A DNA stretch of 64,000 nt from Veillonella sp. 3891 (GCF_003992315.1 NZ_RQVE01000008.1:22814-86813), one strand, 5' to 3'; counted from the stretch's first letter, positions 45,015 through 55,106 are shown. Notes: generated by a model from the letters alone, not told the origin. Translations and numbers: made by a program.

Positions 45015-46388
45015 TTACTTTTTGAAAGTATCCTCTGTAACCCAGTTCTCTTTTACCACTTGGCGAGCCCGTCCAAATGCCAATCCACGGCTTGGCACAT
45101 CCTTCGTAATCGTAGAGCCAGCAGCTACATAACTTTCACTACCAATTGTGACAGGTGCCACTAAGTTGGAATTACAACCTACAAATACGCCATCTTCAAT
45201 GGTTGTACGATGTTTCTTTTTACCATCATAGTTGACAGTAATGGTACCACAACCGATATTTACCTTGGATCCTACATCACTATCGCCAATATAGGACAAG
45301 TGTGGAAGTTTTGTGCCTACTCCAACCACGCTATTTTTCACTTCTACGAAATTGCCGATTTTCACCTTGTCTGACAATACTGTATCTGGGCGCAAATGAA
45401 CGAATGGACCGATGACTGTATCATTTTTAATTTCACAATCGTGGGCGTAGGAATCATGGATGTGGTTATTATCGCCTACTGTCACATTGGACAGACGTGT
45501 GTTAGGGCCCAAAATATTATTCGTACCCACCACCGTATTGCCTTCTAAGGTTGTATTTGGATAGATGATCGTATCTGGCCCCACCACCACTTCTGGAGCA
45601 ATGTAGGTACTATGTGGATCCACCAAGGTAACACCGGCTTCCATCAAAGCTAAGTTTGTGCGATTTCGCAAAATCAATTCTGCTTGTGCCAATTGCAAGC
45701 GGCTATTAACTCCTAGAGATTCGTCGCTATCCATAGTCATGTATGCGCTCACCGTTTTGCCTGCTTGTACAAGGATGCTCACCACATCTGTAATATATAG
45801 CTCTCCTTGCGCATTGTCATCTGAAAGTTGCTCTAAACAAGGCCATAATTCTTTGGAATCAAAAATGTACATCCCCGTGTTCACTTCATGCACTTTTAAT
45901 TCATCCAATGTGCCATCTTTTTCTTCTACAATGCGTTCTACGGATTTAGTTTCATTGCGAATGATTCGACCATACCCATATGGATTATCCATATAAGCCG
46001 TTAACACTGTAGCTGCTGCCCCTGTTTCTTTATGGTGCGCCAACAATTGCTCTAATGTTTGTTGCGTGACCAATGGCGTGTCACCGCATAACAATAAAAT
46101 CAATCCATCATGGTTACCCAGCACAGATTCTGCTTGTTGTACCGCATGACCTGTGCCTTTTTGTTCTAATTGAGTAACGTATTCCACACGGTCCCCTAAA
46201 TAGGCTTTCACATCGCCACCGCCAAAACCAACGATGACCACATTGCGCTTAGCCCCGACAGATTGAGCCGCTTCTAATACACGTTCCACCATAGCTTTAC
46301 CAGCTACTTTGTGCAATACTTTCGGAAGTTTAGATTTCATGCGTGTCCCTTTACCGGCCGCCAAAATCAAACCTACTAATTCATTCAT
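45015..46388 (-). CDS. glmU: Bifunctional UDP-GlcNAc pyrophosphorylase / GlcN-1-P acetyltransferase
   Basis: A 457-residue enzyme that makes UDP-GlcNAc for the cell wall and, in a diderm, lipid A. The N-domain has LILAAGKGTRMKSKLPK; the C-domain shows left-handed beta-helix hexapeptides (IGNFVEVKNS, NIGCGTITVNYDG). The start at 46388 is set by the AAAGGTGG site; an ATG six bases upstream abuts that site. It heads glmU-prs-pth. Confidence 0.96.
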   Translation of the reverse strand: MNELVGLILAAGKGTRMKSKLPKVLHKVAGKAMVERVLEAAQSVGAKRNVVIVGFGGGDVKAYLGDRVEYVTQLEQKGTGHAVQQAESVLGNHDGLILLLCGDTPLVTQQTLEQLLAHHKETGAAATVLTAYMDNPYGYGRIIRNETKSVERIVEEKDGTLDELKVHEVNTGMYIFDSKELWPCLEQLSDDNAQGELYITDVVSILVQAGKTVSAYMTMDSDESLGVNSRLQLAQAELILRNRTNLALMEAGVTLVDPHSTYIAPEVVVGPDTIIYPNTTLEGNTVVGTNNILGPNTRLSNVTVGDNNHIHDSYAHDCEIKNDTVIGPFVHLRPDTVLSDKVKIGNFVEVKNSVVGVGTKLPHLSYIGDSDVGSKVNIGCGTITVNYDGKKKHRTTIEDGVFVGCNSNLVAPVTIGSESYVAAGSTITKDVPSRGLAFGRARQVVKENWVTEDTFKK

Positions 46389-46550
46389 ATGCATCCACCT
46401 TTATTGTTATTGAATAATAATTATATATAAATTAGCATACCATATTGTGGGAGATTTTTCGACTGTTAATTATAGTATGTATCGCCTAACATGTAACTGT
46501 GATACACACTAGGATGGTATACATTGGTCTGATTATCTGCCCTTGTCATC

Positions 46551-47771
46551 TTACGATGGTGTGTCTAATAACCATTCTAATACATGTTTTTGTTGAATCC
46601 CATTATAGCTTGCATTCTTATTAATCACATCGAAGGTTAATAAGAACTTAGGATAATGATCTTGTATTTGTTTTAACGGTTTAAGTTCTCGTTCTAACGT
46701 ATGAGGATCTAGTACACTTTGGCTTACTTGGTAATATTCTATGGTACCGTGCTTTTGTGCGATAAAGTCGATTTCACCTTTTTGTAGATGACCTACATAC
46801 ACCTTGTATCCTCGACGGATCAGTTCTAAAAACACGATGTTTTCTAAGATATGACCTGTATCTTCGCCACGATTGGATAACAAGAATTGTTTTAATGCTA
46901 CATCCGCTGCATAATACTTAGCGTTTAGTTGTAATACTTCTTTTCCTCGCACATCATAGCGATTCACTTGATACATGAGTAAAGCATCTTTTAGACCACT
47001 CAGATAGCGTTCAATGGTTCTACCATCCACTTTACGTCCTGCACTGATAAGAGAATTCTTAATCTTTGTAGGATTAATAAGACTTCCAATATTGGCAAAC
47101 AAATATCTAGCTACACTTTCCAATAATTGAGGATCTCCAATTTTACTCCGAGTAATGATATCTTTCAACACAATGGTGTTAAATATGCCTTGTAAATAAT
47201 CTAAGATCATAGGTAGATTATCCCCTAACGTTAAAGTGCCCGGGAAGGAACTATATTGAATATATTTTTGATACAATTCCTCTAATAATTGGTGCTCATC
47301 GTTTCCATGAGCCTCACAAAATTCTTTGAATGAAAGAGGTAACATATCTAACTGCACATAACGCCCCGACAATAAAGTAGCCATTTCAGAAGACATAAAA
47401 TACGCATTAGATCCAGTGATGTATACCTTCACCTTATCTTTGATATACAAACTGTCCACCACTTTTTCAAAGTTAGGTACGTGTTGTATTTCATCAAGAA
47501 ATATATACATCTCTTGATTCAGTATAAGCCGTTCTAAAATGTATTGGTACAACTTACGATACTCTTGCAAATGCTCATACTCTAAATCTTCAAAATTAAT
47601 GCTTACAATCTGCTCCGGCTGAACACCTTGGGCTAACAACTCTTCCTTATACAACTGAAAGAGCGTAGACTTGCCACAACGGCGAATACCAGATACTACT
47701 ATGATGGCATCCGTGTACCGATGATTGCGTAGAAAATCTAAATACTGTTTGCGTTCAATTAATTTCATCAT
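46551..47771 (-). CDS. AAA-type ATPase of the DUF4143 family
   Basis: A 406-residue P-loop protein: Walker A SGIRRCGKSTL (about 27-37), Walker B IYIFLDEIQH, and sensor TGSNAYFMSSEMATLLSGR, followed by a C-terminal DUF4143 (about 200-390) with a nuclease-like FDFIAQK-type stretch (EIDFIAQKHG). The function of these proteins is unknown. They are common in anaerobe genomes in many copies. The gene is monocistronic with no obvious partner. Confidence 0.85.
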   Translation of the reverse strand: MMKLIERKQYLDFLRNHRYTDAIIVVSGIRRCGKSTLFQLYKEELLAQGVQPEQIVSINFEDLEYEHLQEYRKLYQYILERLILNQEMYIFLDEIQHVPNFEKVVDSLYIKDKVKVYITGSNAYFMSSEMATLLSGRYVQLDMLPLSFKEFCEAHGNDEHQLLEELYQKYIQYSSFPGTLTLGDNLPMILDYLQGIFNTIVLKDIITRSKIGDPQLLESVARYLFANIGSLINPTKIKNSLISAGRKVDGRTIERYLSGLKDALLMYQVNRYDVRGKEVLQLNAKYYAADVALKQFLLSNRGEDTGHILENIVFLELIRRGYKVYVGHLQKGEIDFIAQKHGTIEYYQVSQSVLDPHTLERELKPLKQIQDHYPKFLLTFDVINKNASYNGIQQKHVLEWLLDTPS

Positions 47772-48031
47772 GTTCCCTCCTTTATATTATAGATTTTTAT
47801 TGTTTTGTGGATTCTATAACATATTATACCCTATGCTTTATTATTTTACGGATTAGAATGTAACTTTTTTATTTATTTTAACATTTTTATGGAGTCTGTG
47901 ACAAATTCTATTCATTCTTATACTACTGTATGTTATAGAATATTATTTCATTCTAGTATCATCTATAACATAAGTCTATATACGTTCATATTGTGCATAC
48001 TCCGAGTATCTACACTACTACCATAAATACA
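47772..48031. other. Gap between the OPA transporter and DUF4143 genes
   Basis: About 260 bp, AT-rich, no coding region. It would hold the promoter of the DUF4143 ATPase; no clear boxes were chosen. Confidence 0.4.
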
Positions 48032-48066
48032 ACAAAGGAAAGCCCCCTACTGAGGCTCTCCTTTGT
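48032..48066 (-). terminator. Hairpin downstream of the OPA transporter
   Basis: A 13-bp stem with one mismatch (ACAAAGGAAAGCC, 48032-48044, with 48054-48066), about 60 bp past the stop codon. Confidence 0.65.
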
Positions 48067-48124
48067 AACTTTCACTAGCACATTCTACTAGCGCCTATTC
48101 TTTTATCAGTATTGTTTCATCTGT

Positions 48125-49447
48125 CTAGGCTTTATCAGCAGCCGCATAGATTTTTTGTACCCCTCTGTTGGATAAGTAGCAAGAGAACATACAAAGAACT
48201 ACGCCCACTAATAATGTGTAGAAGCCCATGTCCCAGCCCCAATGGTCTACAACAAAACCAAAGAGTGTTGTTCCTAAGGAACTTCCCACAAGGTAGCTCA
48301 TGAAACCACGCAAGCCTACGGCAGATCCTAGAGCAAAGGTTGGAATCACTTCCATGGCTTGTACAGGAATCATAGATTGTGGAATATAAATCAAGCATCC
48401 AGTGATACAAGCAAATACAGTAGCCCATAAAATACTATCAGAGTTCATATATCCAATCACGCAAGCAAAGATGACCACTAAGCAATAGATTGGTAATTGC
48501 ATGATGCGTCCTTTGAAGTATTTATCTACCAAATAACCTGCCAAGATAGTAGATGGAATAGCCGCCCATTCAAATAACATATAGGCTACACTCATCTCTG
48601 TTTTCGTAAATCCTTTCACTTTCAGTAAGTATAAAGGAATCCATGTAATCATACCAAAGCGGACCATGTATACGAATACGTCGATCAACACCAAATACCA
48701 AGAGTTTGGGTTTTTAAACACAAAGTTATAGAACACTTGGAATGCGTTCATGTTCTCTGGTTTACCTGCTGCCATTTTAGCAGATTTTTGTCCTGCTGCT
48801 TCCTCTTGGAATACTTCCTCTACCGTTGGTAACCCTTCTTCTGTTGGACGTTTACGAACAAAATACAAGACTAATAGCACGCAAATGGCAGCTAATATAG
48901 CTGGTACTGCAAATGTGCCAAGGCGCCAATGCTCTGTTCCTAAATAACCAATGGCTACACCCACGATAGGAGCCACAATGCCACCACCTAAGTTGTGGGA
49001 CATATTCCAAATTGTACTAGCACGACCACGTTGTGATCTAGGGAACCAATATCCTACTGTAATAATTGACGGTCCAACGCCCATTCCTTGGAATAAACCT
49101 AATAAAATAACGAGTCCGATGAATAAGGAATAATGTGTAGTAAATCCCATCAATACATTCAAGATTACACATAAAGTCAAACCGATAGCCATAAAATACT
49201 TCGGATTTGCTTTATCTGCCAACACAGACATGAATCCTTTGCTAAGTCCGTATGTAATCAACAAACAGCTAGACAATAACCCTAATTGCGTTTTACTTAA
49301 ATCTAGTTCACCAGATAAATAAGGCAACGCTAAATTAAAGTTACTGCGCACTAAGTAGTAAGCTGCATATCCAATCCATACACCAATCAGAGAATTCATT
49401 TGCAAGCGTAAAAAACGACTTTTTACCTCTTGACTAACTTGTTCCAT
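48125..49447 (-). CDS. OPA-family organophosphate:phosphate antiporter
   Basis: A 440-residue major facilitator with 12 predicted helices. It has YYLVRSNFNLALPYL, FQGMGVGPSIITVGYWFPRSQRG and WNMSHNLGGG, the pattern of organophosphate:Pi antiporters (GlpT, UhpT, PgtP). The substrate is not decided: phosphoglycerate, glycerol 3-phosphate or hexose phosphate are all possible, and no catabolic gene is next to it. The central loop (about 200-230) is acidic. Confidence 0.87.
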   Translation of the reverse strand: MEQVSQEVKSRFLRLQMNSLIGVWIGYAAYYLVRSNFNLALPYLSGELDLSKTQLGLLSSCLLITYGLSKGFMSVLADKANPKYFMAIGLTLCVILNVLMGFTTHYSLFIGLVILLGLFQGMGVGPSIITVGYWFPRSQRGRASTIWNMSHNLGGGIVAPIVGVAIGYLGTEHWRLGTFAVPAILAAICVLLVLYFVRKRPTEEGLPTVEEVFQEEAAGQKSAKMAAGKPENMNAFQVFYNFVFKNPNSWYLVLIDVFVYMVRFGMITWIPLYLLKVKGFTKTEMSVAYMLFEWAAIPSTILAGYLVDKYFKGRIMQLPIYCLVVIFACVIGYMNSDSILWATVFACITGCLIYIPQSMIPVQAMEVIPTFALGSAVGLRGFMSYLVGSSLGTTLFGFVVDHWGWDMGFYTLLVGVVLCMFSCYLSNRGVQKIYAAADKA

Positions 49448-49535
49448 TCTAATGCCTCCTTTACAATGTACACTATGGCATAGTATATACCTTTTTTAGA
49501 TGATAGGCTAGTAGTTTATAAACGTAAAAATGCAT

Positions 49536-50567
49536 TTATATATAGTCTTTACTTTCAAAGTTTGGATACAAACCACGAATCATAATATCTAATCCATCAT
49601 ATATGCGGACCCCCGCACTATAGACCATAAACAAAGGAATCCCATACACTCTATGGTTACGAATAGCATCCACATGTTGCAAGGCTAGGTTATCATATAA
49701 ACGTTGTATAATCTCATCTTGATGTTCATAATCATCTTCTTGTAACACTACAAATATGACAGAAGGATTTAAATCAATCAATTCTTCTATATTGATGGTT
49801 TCCCCAACGTCGCCCAATAAATTACCACCAATCTCTTCTATCATTTTCCCACCAAGTGTATCGTCATCATACACACCAAACTGTCGCCCTGCCGGTTCCA
49901 TAATCATCACTGTATCCTGTGTAGGATGCGTTTCTCCATATTCTTTAGCTGCTTTCACATACTTCTGTATACGATTAACAATCTCTTCGGCCTTCTCTTC
50001 ACGATTGACCACATTTCCTAAATCTAAAATATATTGGTATTCTCCCTCTACAGTAGCTAAAGAAGACTCCGCTGATGAACTTGCTATATACGCATGAACT
50101 CCTCTGCTCATCCAAAAATCAGTACTTTTTAATCTATCATTTTGAAATGTAGTATACCAACCTACTATTAAGTCAGGCTCCCATAGCAAAGTACTTTCCA
50201 CATCTGGAACTTGCATACTTTTATAAGGAATTTTTTCATACTCTGCACGATACTCTTTCGCAATATATTTGCTATCAGGCACTCCAATAGCTGCAATGAT
50301 TCTATCTCCCATACCTAATGCCAATAAAGTTTCTACTGAATTTTGCCAAACTGCCATAATTCGATAACTTTCATCATCATAGGCTATATCTTGGTAAGTA
50401 ATTTTGCTTGTCAATTGATGTACAATACGAGGACTTGTCTTACTACTTCTTTCAGTAGTAACAACATAACTGGGCATGGGAATAAGTTGGTTTATTCCTT
50501 GTAAATATGCCGTATATACACTAACCAAAATGACACTACTAAGTAGCAAAATATATATTTTTTTCAT
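49536..50567 (-). CDS. Iron-complex ABC binding protein 1 (paralogue of 57023-58054)
   Basis: A 343-residue class III periplasmic binding protein (FhuD/BtuF type) that would carry the chelate from receptor to permease. The N-terminal hydrophobic segment has no lipobox Cys, so it is probably secreted or anchored by its signal. It carries WQNSVETLLALGMGDRIIAAIGVPDSKY, and the C-lobe ends HVDAIRNHRVYGIPLFMVYSAG. Very similar to the binding protein at 57023-58054, it follows receptor 1 by about 50 bp with a hairpin between, and has no own permease; it may share the one at 55975-57030. Confidence 0.88.
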   Translation of the reverse strand: MKKIYILLLSSVILVSVYTAYLQGINQLIPMPSYVVTTERSSKTSPRIVHQLTSKITYQDIAYDDESYRIMAVWQNSVETLLALGMGDRIIAAIGVPDSKYIAKEYRAEYEKIPYKSMQVPDVESTLLWEPDLIVGWYTTFQNDRLKSTDFWMSRGVHAYIASSSAESSLATVEGEYQYILDLGNVVNREEKAEEIVNRIQKYVKAAKEYGETHPTQDTVMIMEPAGRQFGVYDDDTLGGKMIEEIGGNLLGDVGETINIEELIDLNPSVIFVVLQEDDYEHQDEIIQRLYDNLALQHVDAIRNHRVYGIPLFMVYSAGVRIYDGLDIMIRGLYPNFESKDYI

Positions 50568-50581
50568 TCTATCTCCTAAAT

Positions 50582-50608
50582 AAAAGAGCTACAAATTGTA
50601 GCTCTTTT
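50582..50608 (-). terminator. Attenuator-like hairpin between receptor 1 and binding protein 1
   Basis: A 12-bp perfect stem (AAAAGAGCTACA, 50582-50593, with 50597-50608) and 3-base loop, followed by a short T-rich run. The binding-protein ribosome site (AGGAGAT) follows directly. The same position in the paralogous pair has a related hairpin at 58071-58093. Confidence 0.7.
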
Positions 50609-50615
50609 ACGATAA

Positions 50616-53033
50616 TTAGAAGTTATATTTAGCACCCACCATAACTTGTCGTCCTGGCATTGCAGCTCCACCTGCACCAAAATAAGAATCTGACATTGTT
50701 TCATAGGCTTCATTTGTCAAATTTGTAATTGCTAAATATGTGGTTATATCTTTAGTGATATTGTAATTTGCATTCCAATCTATTACAAAGAATCGTTTAG
50801 AAGTAAATCCTACTGTATTAGCACCAGTATAGTAATTCATCAATAGACCAGAAGAAAATTTATCACTATCGTAGTTTAAATTTAACGTATAATGATTAGC
50901 TGGTCGTAAATTATTAATACCAGAGTTAATATCTGCTGGATCATTAAAACTCCAACCTTCTTTAGTAGTATAACCATGTTTTGCAGACCAAACATCTTTT
51001 AAATGGCTATAGGCTAAACCAATATTCCAATGGTCATTTAACTTATGGTCTAAAGTAACATTAAAAGATGTTCTTTTTTGTTTTGCATTTACTGCATATT
51101 CTTCATCTTCTTCACTTACAAAAGGAACTATTGCGATAGAATTAGACATATTCATCACACTATAGTGAGCACCAAATGTAGTGTTTTTGCCAAATTCTTT
51201 TTGATACCCTAATGTATATATATTTCCCTTCTCATCTTGTAATGGAGTATTATTATCTCCATATACTGCTTGATAATCACTGGCATGTAACGGACGTAAC
51301 ACACGAGACCAGCCTGCATATACCGTACTATTATCAGCAAACCGATATTGTAGATTTAATGCCGGTGTCATGACATGTGTAGAGCCTCCTTGAGATTCTT
51401 TTGCTTCCGTTGTAAAATCTGTATACTTAGCAAAACGAAGTGCTGGCGTAATATCAAAGCGATCAGTAACATGAATTTTATCTTGTACATATCCATAAAT
51501 AGAATTACGTTTTACAAAGGTTTCTCGATGACCTTTTTCGCCATTGCTAATATGATAGTTTGCCGCTTTATCATAGGTAATATTACCAATCACATCATGT
51601 TTTCCTAATGAGCGAGTAACTTGTAATTGAACTCCTCTATTTCTCTCACTTTGATAGGAAGTAGGAGCTGGTGCTTTTCCTCCAACTTTTGCCACCCATT
51701 CTTCGAGTGCCTCTTTACTGCCTCCTGGAAACGGAGCTAGGTGTTTACTAATCCACTTGTTTAAGGTCTCTTTATCCTTAACACCATCTGGAAAGTCTGC
51801 TTGAAATTGCTCTATACTACCTGGCAGCGCCCATGTACCTAACATAGATCCTAAATATTTATGATTTTGATTATATAATCTTACGAAGCTTTCCATATCT
51901 CCTTGACGATCAAAAGTATATTTTATATCTAGGTCATTATTTTGGAATTTATTATACGAACTAAAGGCTATTCCGTGTAGTCCAAATAGATTACGGAATC
52001 CCGGAATAACGTTCTCACCTCTTAGGTAGTAAGATTTTCCTGTGTTCGGATTAATCATTAATTTGCCTTGATCATCCAATTTACCCACACCTATAGCAAA
52101 TATAATACGATTCCAGTCATTTTGGTTCCAATATTGTAAATTAGGTGTTGATACAGGATACCCATCTTTACCTTGCTTATGTGTATAAGAAATACTCAAA
52201 CGATGGTTCTCATCAAAATCCTTATCGATGCGTACGTTAGCGCCTTTTTCTTTAAACTCAGACCCACCAAGTGTAGCAGATTTACCTGTATATCCATCCA
52301 CAAACTTTGTGTCGCCAGAGGTAATTTTATTTAGACCAACAAAATAATGTAAGGAGTTATCATTACCCGCACTCCCCAAGTAGGTGAAGTCATATTTATG
52401 CTGCTTCCAGCTACCTGTTGAAACATCTAATGTAGCCTGTCCACCACCTTCAACTCCTTTACGAGTCAAAATATTAATGACGCCACCTGTAGCATCTGAA
52501 CCATATGCGGAAGCTCCAGGTCCTTTGATAACTTCAATTTTATCAACAGCATTCATATTGATGACTTGATCTAAATTTACTCCAGTACTTTTGCTACCAT
52601 TTTCATTCAAAGAGCCAATATTTTCACTGGTTAAATTATCTACACGACGACCATCTACAAGAATAATCACTCGAGCATCGCCATTAATAGTCAAACTATT
52701 ATTATGTGAATTATATCCATATTCTCCACCACGATATCCGGGACTTTGGATGGCTACGCCGGGAACACGTTTAATGGCTTCACTTAAATCAGTATAGTGA
52801 CGTTTTTCAATCTCTTCCCGAGTAATAACTTTCACATCACCACCTGTACGATAATAGGATTGTTCCGTTACAGTATTACCAAATTGATCCTTTGAACGGT
52901 CTCCCTTCACGACTTTAGGGTCTAATTGATACTTATCTAGATGCTCATCAAATGCCGCTTGTACTCCACTAAATGTGGTAAGTGCTACGCAAGCCAGCAA
53001 AGCTGCTGACACCCCTTTTTTTGTAAATTTCAT
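50616..53033 (-). CDS. TonB-dependent outer-membrane receptor 1
   Basis: An 805-residue ligand-gated beta-barrel. The signal peptide (1-26, ending GVQA) is followed by an N-terminal extension, a plug domain (about 60-190: VKVITREEIEKRHYTDLSEAIKRVPGV, VIILVDGRRVDN, GPGASAYGSDATGGVINI) and the barrel ending in Phe (KYNF). It carries a roughly 55-residue helical insertion near 405-465 (DFPDGVKD...AWISKHLAPFPGG...EEWVAKVGG). It is paralogous to receptor 2. The start at 53033 follows GGGAGGTATATTC; an in-frame extension of 24 residues overlaps the leader repeat. The ligand is likely an iron chelate or haem; not provable. Confidence 0.93.
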   Translation of the reverse strand: MKFTKKGVSAALLACVALTTFSGVQAAFDEHLDKYQLDPKVVKGDRSKDQFGNTVTEQSYYRTGGDVKVITREEIEKRHYTDLSEAIKRVPGVAIQSPGYRGGEYGYNSHNNSLTINGDARVIILVDGRRVDNLTSENIGSLNENGSKSTGVNLDQVINMNAVDKIEVIKGPGASAYGSDATGGVINILTRKGVEGGGQATLDVSTGSWKQHKYDFTYLGSAGNDNSLHYFVGLNKITSGDTKFVDGYTGKSATLGGSEFKEKGANVRIDKDFDENHRLSISYTHKQGKDGYPVSTPNLQYWNQNDWNRIIFAIGVGKLDDQGKLMINPNTGKSYYLRGENVIPGFRNLFGLHGIAFSSYNKFQNNDLDIKYTFDRQGDMESFVRLYNQNHKYLGSMLGTWALPGSIEQFQADFPDGVKDKETLNKWISKHLAPFPGGSKEALEEWVAKVGGKAPAPTSYQSERNRGVQLQVTRSLGKHDVIGNITYDKAANYHISNGEKGHRETFVKRNSIYGYVQDKIHVTDRFDITPALRFAKYTDFTTEAKESQGGSTHVMTPALNLQYRFADNSTVYAGWSRVLRPLHASDYQAVYGDNNTPLQDEKGNIYTLGYQKEFGKNTTFGAHYSVMNMSNSIAIVPFVSEEDEEYAVNAKQKRTSFNVTLDHKLNDHWNIGLAYSHLKDVWSAKHGYTTKEGWSFNDPADINSGINNLRPANHYTLNLNYDSDKFSSGLLMNYYTGANTVGFTSKRFFVIDWNANYNITKDITTYLAITNLTNEAYETMSDSYFGAGGAAMPGRQVMVGAKYNF

Positions 53034-53053
53034 GAATATACCTCCCTTAATTA

Positions 53054-53071
53054 TTCCGTACGCCCTACGAA
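53054..53071 (-). promoter_or_regulatory. Leader inverted repeat of receptor 1
   Basis: TCCGTA-N5-TACGAA-type repeat (53055-53071) directly upstream of the receptor ribosome site; its core (CGTACGCCC-TACGAA) recurs at 60534-60551 before receptor 2. Confidence 0.55.
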
Positions 53072-53109
53072 ATATAAAACACCCCTTATTCTTATAAGGT
53101 TTCATATCA

Positions 53110-53139
53110 AGTATAACTCTACAATACGTTAAAATTCAA
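53110..53139 (-). promoter_or_regulatory. Promoter of receptor 1
   Basis: Minus-strand TTGAAT (53134-53139), 18-bp spacer and TATACT (53110-53115), about 77 bp before the receptor start. It allows the second receptor-binding protein pair to be expressed apart from the tonB operon. Confidence 0.55.
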
Positions 53140-53273
53140 GTTTTTATTATGAAAGTTTTTATTTTCTAGCATTATACTATGTTATTTTTATCTTCTCAGA
53201 ACTAACGATATGTAGTATTACCATTGATATCCCATATCAATACGTACTTATATCATGATATATTTTATAAAAA

Positions 53274-53320
53274 CGCCATATCATTCTTAATGTATTACAT
53301 CTATTAAGAACCATATGGCG
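53274..53320 (-). terminator. tonB operon terminator
   Basis: An 18-bp stem with two mismatches (53274-53291 with 53303-53320), then TTTTTAT on the minus strand. Confidence 0.8.
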
Positions 53321-53365
53321 CTATATACTTCATTTATGGTAACGCATAAACGTATCTATTTAATT

Positions 53366-54088
53366 TTATAATGCAAACCGGTAGGTTCTCGTTGCATAGG
53401 CTCGAACTGGTCGTCCGTTTCGTGTGGCTGGCACAAAGGTCCATTGATACGCCACGCGCATCACTGCTTGTTCAAATTCAGGTTGTCCGCTTCCGCCAAT
53501 AACATCCACAGAGCTAACGGAACCATCTTTTTCTACTACCAATTGAACAACCACAGTGCCTGTTTTACCTTGGCGGAGCATTTTAGGAGGGTACGGTGCT
53601 TCTACATCATTTACAAGTGATAGGCTGCCAGCATCAACAATCACTCCATCGTCATTACCATCTGCTCCATTTCCGTTTCCGTCACTGTTTCCATTACCAT
53701 TACCATTACCATTTCCATTTCTATCACCGGTGTCCGTACCCTCGCCACCGCCTCCAGAATTTTCTGAAAGTGCTGATGTTGGTGCTACAATGGCCACTGT
53801 CTTCGGTACCGCTACCTCGGCTTTCACTTGTTCCAAGATTGCTTCTGCATCGGCTAAATTCGTAATCGGTGGTGGAATTTCACGTTTTTCAGTATGGGGT
53901 GCCGTAATCGCTGGTCCTGCACTCGGTTCCCCTGCACTACCTTTATCCTCATGAACCAACTGCACCTCTACAATTTCATCCGATTCTGGTGTCGGTGTTT
54001 GGATATGACCCAATACGCCTAGAAGTACTACAAGACCTATATTTGTCAGTCCGGATATCACTGCGGGTATACGCCATCGTCTATCCAT
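53366..54088 (-). CDS. tonB: TonB energy-transducing protein with Asn-Gly linker
   Basis: A 240-residue protein that passes proton-motive force from ExbB/ExbD to receptors. There is an N-terminal membrane helix (about 7-28), a charged linker, an unusual (NG)n tract (about 124-141) in place of the usual Pro-rich spacer, and a C-terminal TonB domain (160-240) with YPP (166-168) and YQWTFVPA. The tract is encoded by hexanucleotide repeats (about 53681-53720). It follows exbD by 9 bp. Confidence 0.92.
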   Translation of the reverse strand: MDRRWRIPAVISGLTNIGLVVLLGVLGHIQTPTPESDEIVEVQLVHEDKGSAGEPSAGPAITAPHTEKREIPPPITNLADAEAILEQVKAEVAVPKTVAIVAPTSALSENSGGGGEGTDTGDRNGNGNGNGNGNSDGNGNGADGNDDGVIVDAGSLSLVNDVEAPYPPKMLRQGKTGTVVVQLVVEKDGSVSSVDVIGGSGQPEFEQAVMRVAYQWTFVPATRNGRPVRAYATRTYRFAL

Positions 54089-54097
54089 AGTACCTCC

Positions 54098-54502
54098 TTA
54101 TTTACTATCTGTCGCAATGGATACTTTAACAATACCCATTTGTTTCAATGTGTCTAAGACAGTAACAAATGCGCCATATTCTGCCTTCGCATCACCACGC
54201 AAGATAACGACCATGTCATCGCCCTTTGCTTTTTCTGCTTGCAAATAGCGAATCATTTGGTCTAGTGTCACTGGCTGCGCTTCCACATAAATTTGTCCAT
54301 TACTAGTCACAGTGATTGGGATTTTACGTTGCAAGTCCACTTTCGATGCCACCGCTTGTGGTAATTGAATAGGCACAGATTTTTGTACGACCATCGTCAA
54401 CATACTCATCATGAAAAACACCAATAAAAAGAAAATAATATCAATCATTGGAATAATCATGAGTTTCGGTTTAGACGTAGTCCGTAAGGATCTAAGCCGC
54501 AT
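54098..54502 (-). CDS. exbD: Biopolymer transport protein ExbD
   Basis: A 134-residue inner-membrane protein with one N-terminal helix carrying the essential Asp (IPMIDIIFFLLVFFMM) and a periplasmic domain. The start at 54502 overlaps the exbB stop and has a nearby GCAGGTGA; an upstream in-frame extension of 16 residues is within exbB and less likely. It forms the proton channel with ExbB. Confidence 0.93.
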   Translation of the reverse strand: MRLRSLRTTSKPKLMIIPMIDIIFFLLVFFMMSMLTMVVQKSVPIQLPQAVASKVDLQRKIPITVTSNGQIYVEAQPVTLDQMIRYLQAEKAKGDDMVVILRGDAKAEYGAFVTVLDTLKQMGIVKVSIATDSK

Positions 54503-55106
54503 GGTTGTCACCTGCCAATTCCGCCATATACATAGCACTTGCATCTTCAATTTGACTAATCAAAATATCTTGTTGTTGTACTAGATATGTATGCAAAATT
54601 AAAGCAATAATGGCTACAATCAAACCGGTCGCTGTAGCAATCAAGGCTTCCCCTACACCGCCAGTAATGGCAAATGGTTGACCTTCAGAAATAGATAATA
54701 CGCTGAAAGAACCAATCATACCAGTTACAGTACCCAACAAGCCTAATAATGGAGCCATGGTAACGATAGATTCAATGTAGTTCAAATATTGTCGTAATTT
54801 TGCAGATTCACTAATCGCTGCTGCTTCCAATAGTTTTTCTTGTTGCTCTTTGTTGTTACCGCCACGAGCTGCTTCTGCAATGACATGCGTAGCCATACCT
54901 TTGTTAATTTCTTTTAAAGCTTGTAAAGCCTTCCAATTGCTTTGTTGTACTAGTGGGATAATCGTTTCACGCAATGCATTTACATCATCTAACATAGAGC
55001 GATAGAAACGCAAACGTTCTACGAAAATAATCACAGCAATGAAAGAACAAAGTAACAATGGATACATAACATATCCACCCTTAATAAATAATTCAAATAA
55101 TTCCAT
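54492..55106 (-). CDS. exbB: Biopolymer transport protein ExbB
   Basis: A 204-residue MotA/TolQ/ExbB channel protein with three helices. It has GLLGTVTGMIGSF and GGVGEALIATATGL, the family's channel motifs. TAAGGAGGTAT precedes the ATG. It is the first gene of exbB-exbD-tonB; about 100 bp separate it from the ABC ATPase, so a separate promoter cannot be excluded. Confidence 0.95.
   Translation of the reverse strand: MELFELFIKGGYVMYPLLLCSFIAVIIFVERLRFYRSMLDDVNALRETIIPLVQQSNWKALQALKEINKGMATHVIAEAARGGNNKEQQEKLLEAAAISESAKLRQYLNYIESIVTMAPLLGLLGTVTGMIGSFSVLSISEGQPFAITGGVGEALIATATGLIVAIIALILHTYLVQQQDILISQIEDASAMYMAELAGDNHAA

Noticed and set aside
53556..53954. Long plus-strand frames opposite tonB, rich in Pro and Phe or His
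   Set aside because: They mirror the NG hexanucleotide repeat and the biased codons of tonB on the other strand; no ribosome site and no family.
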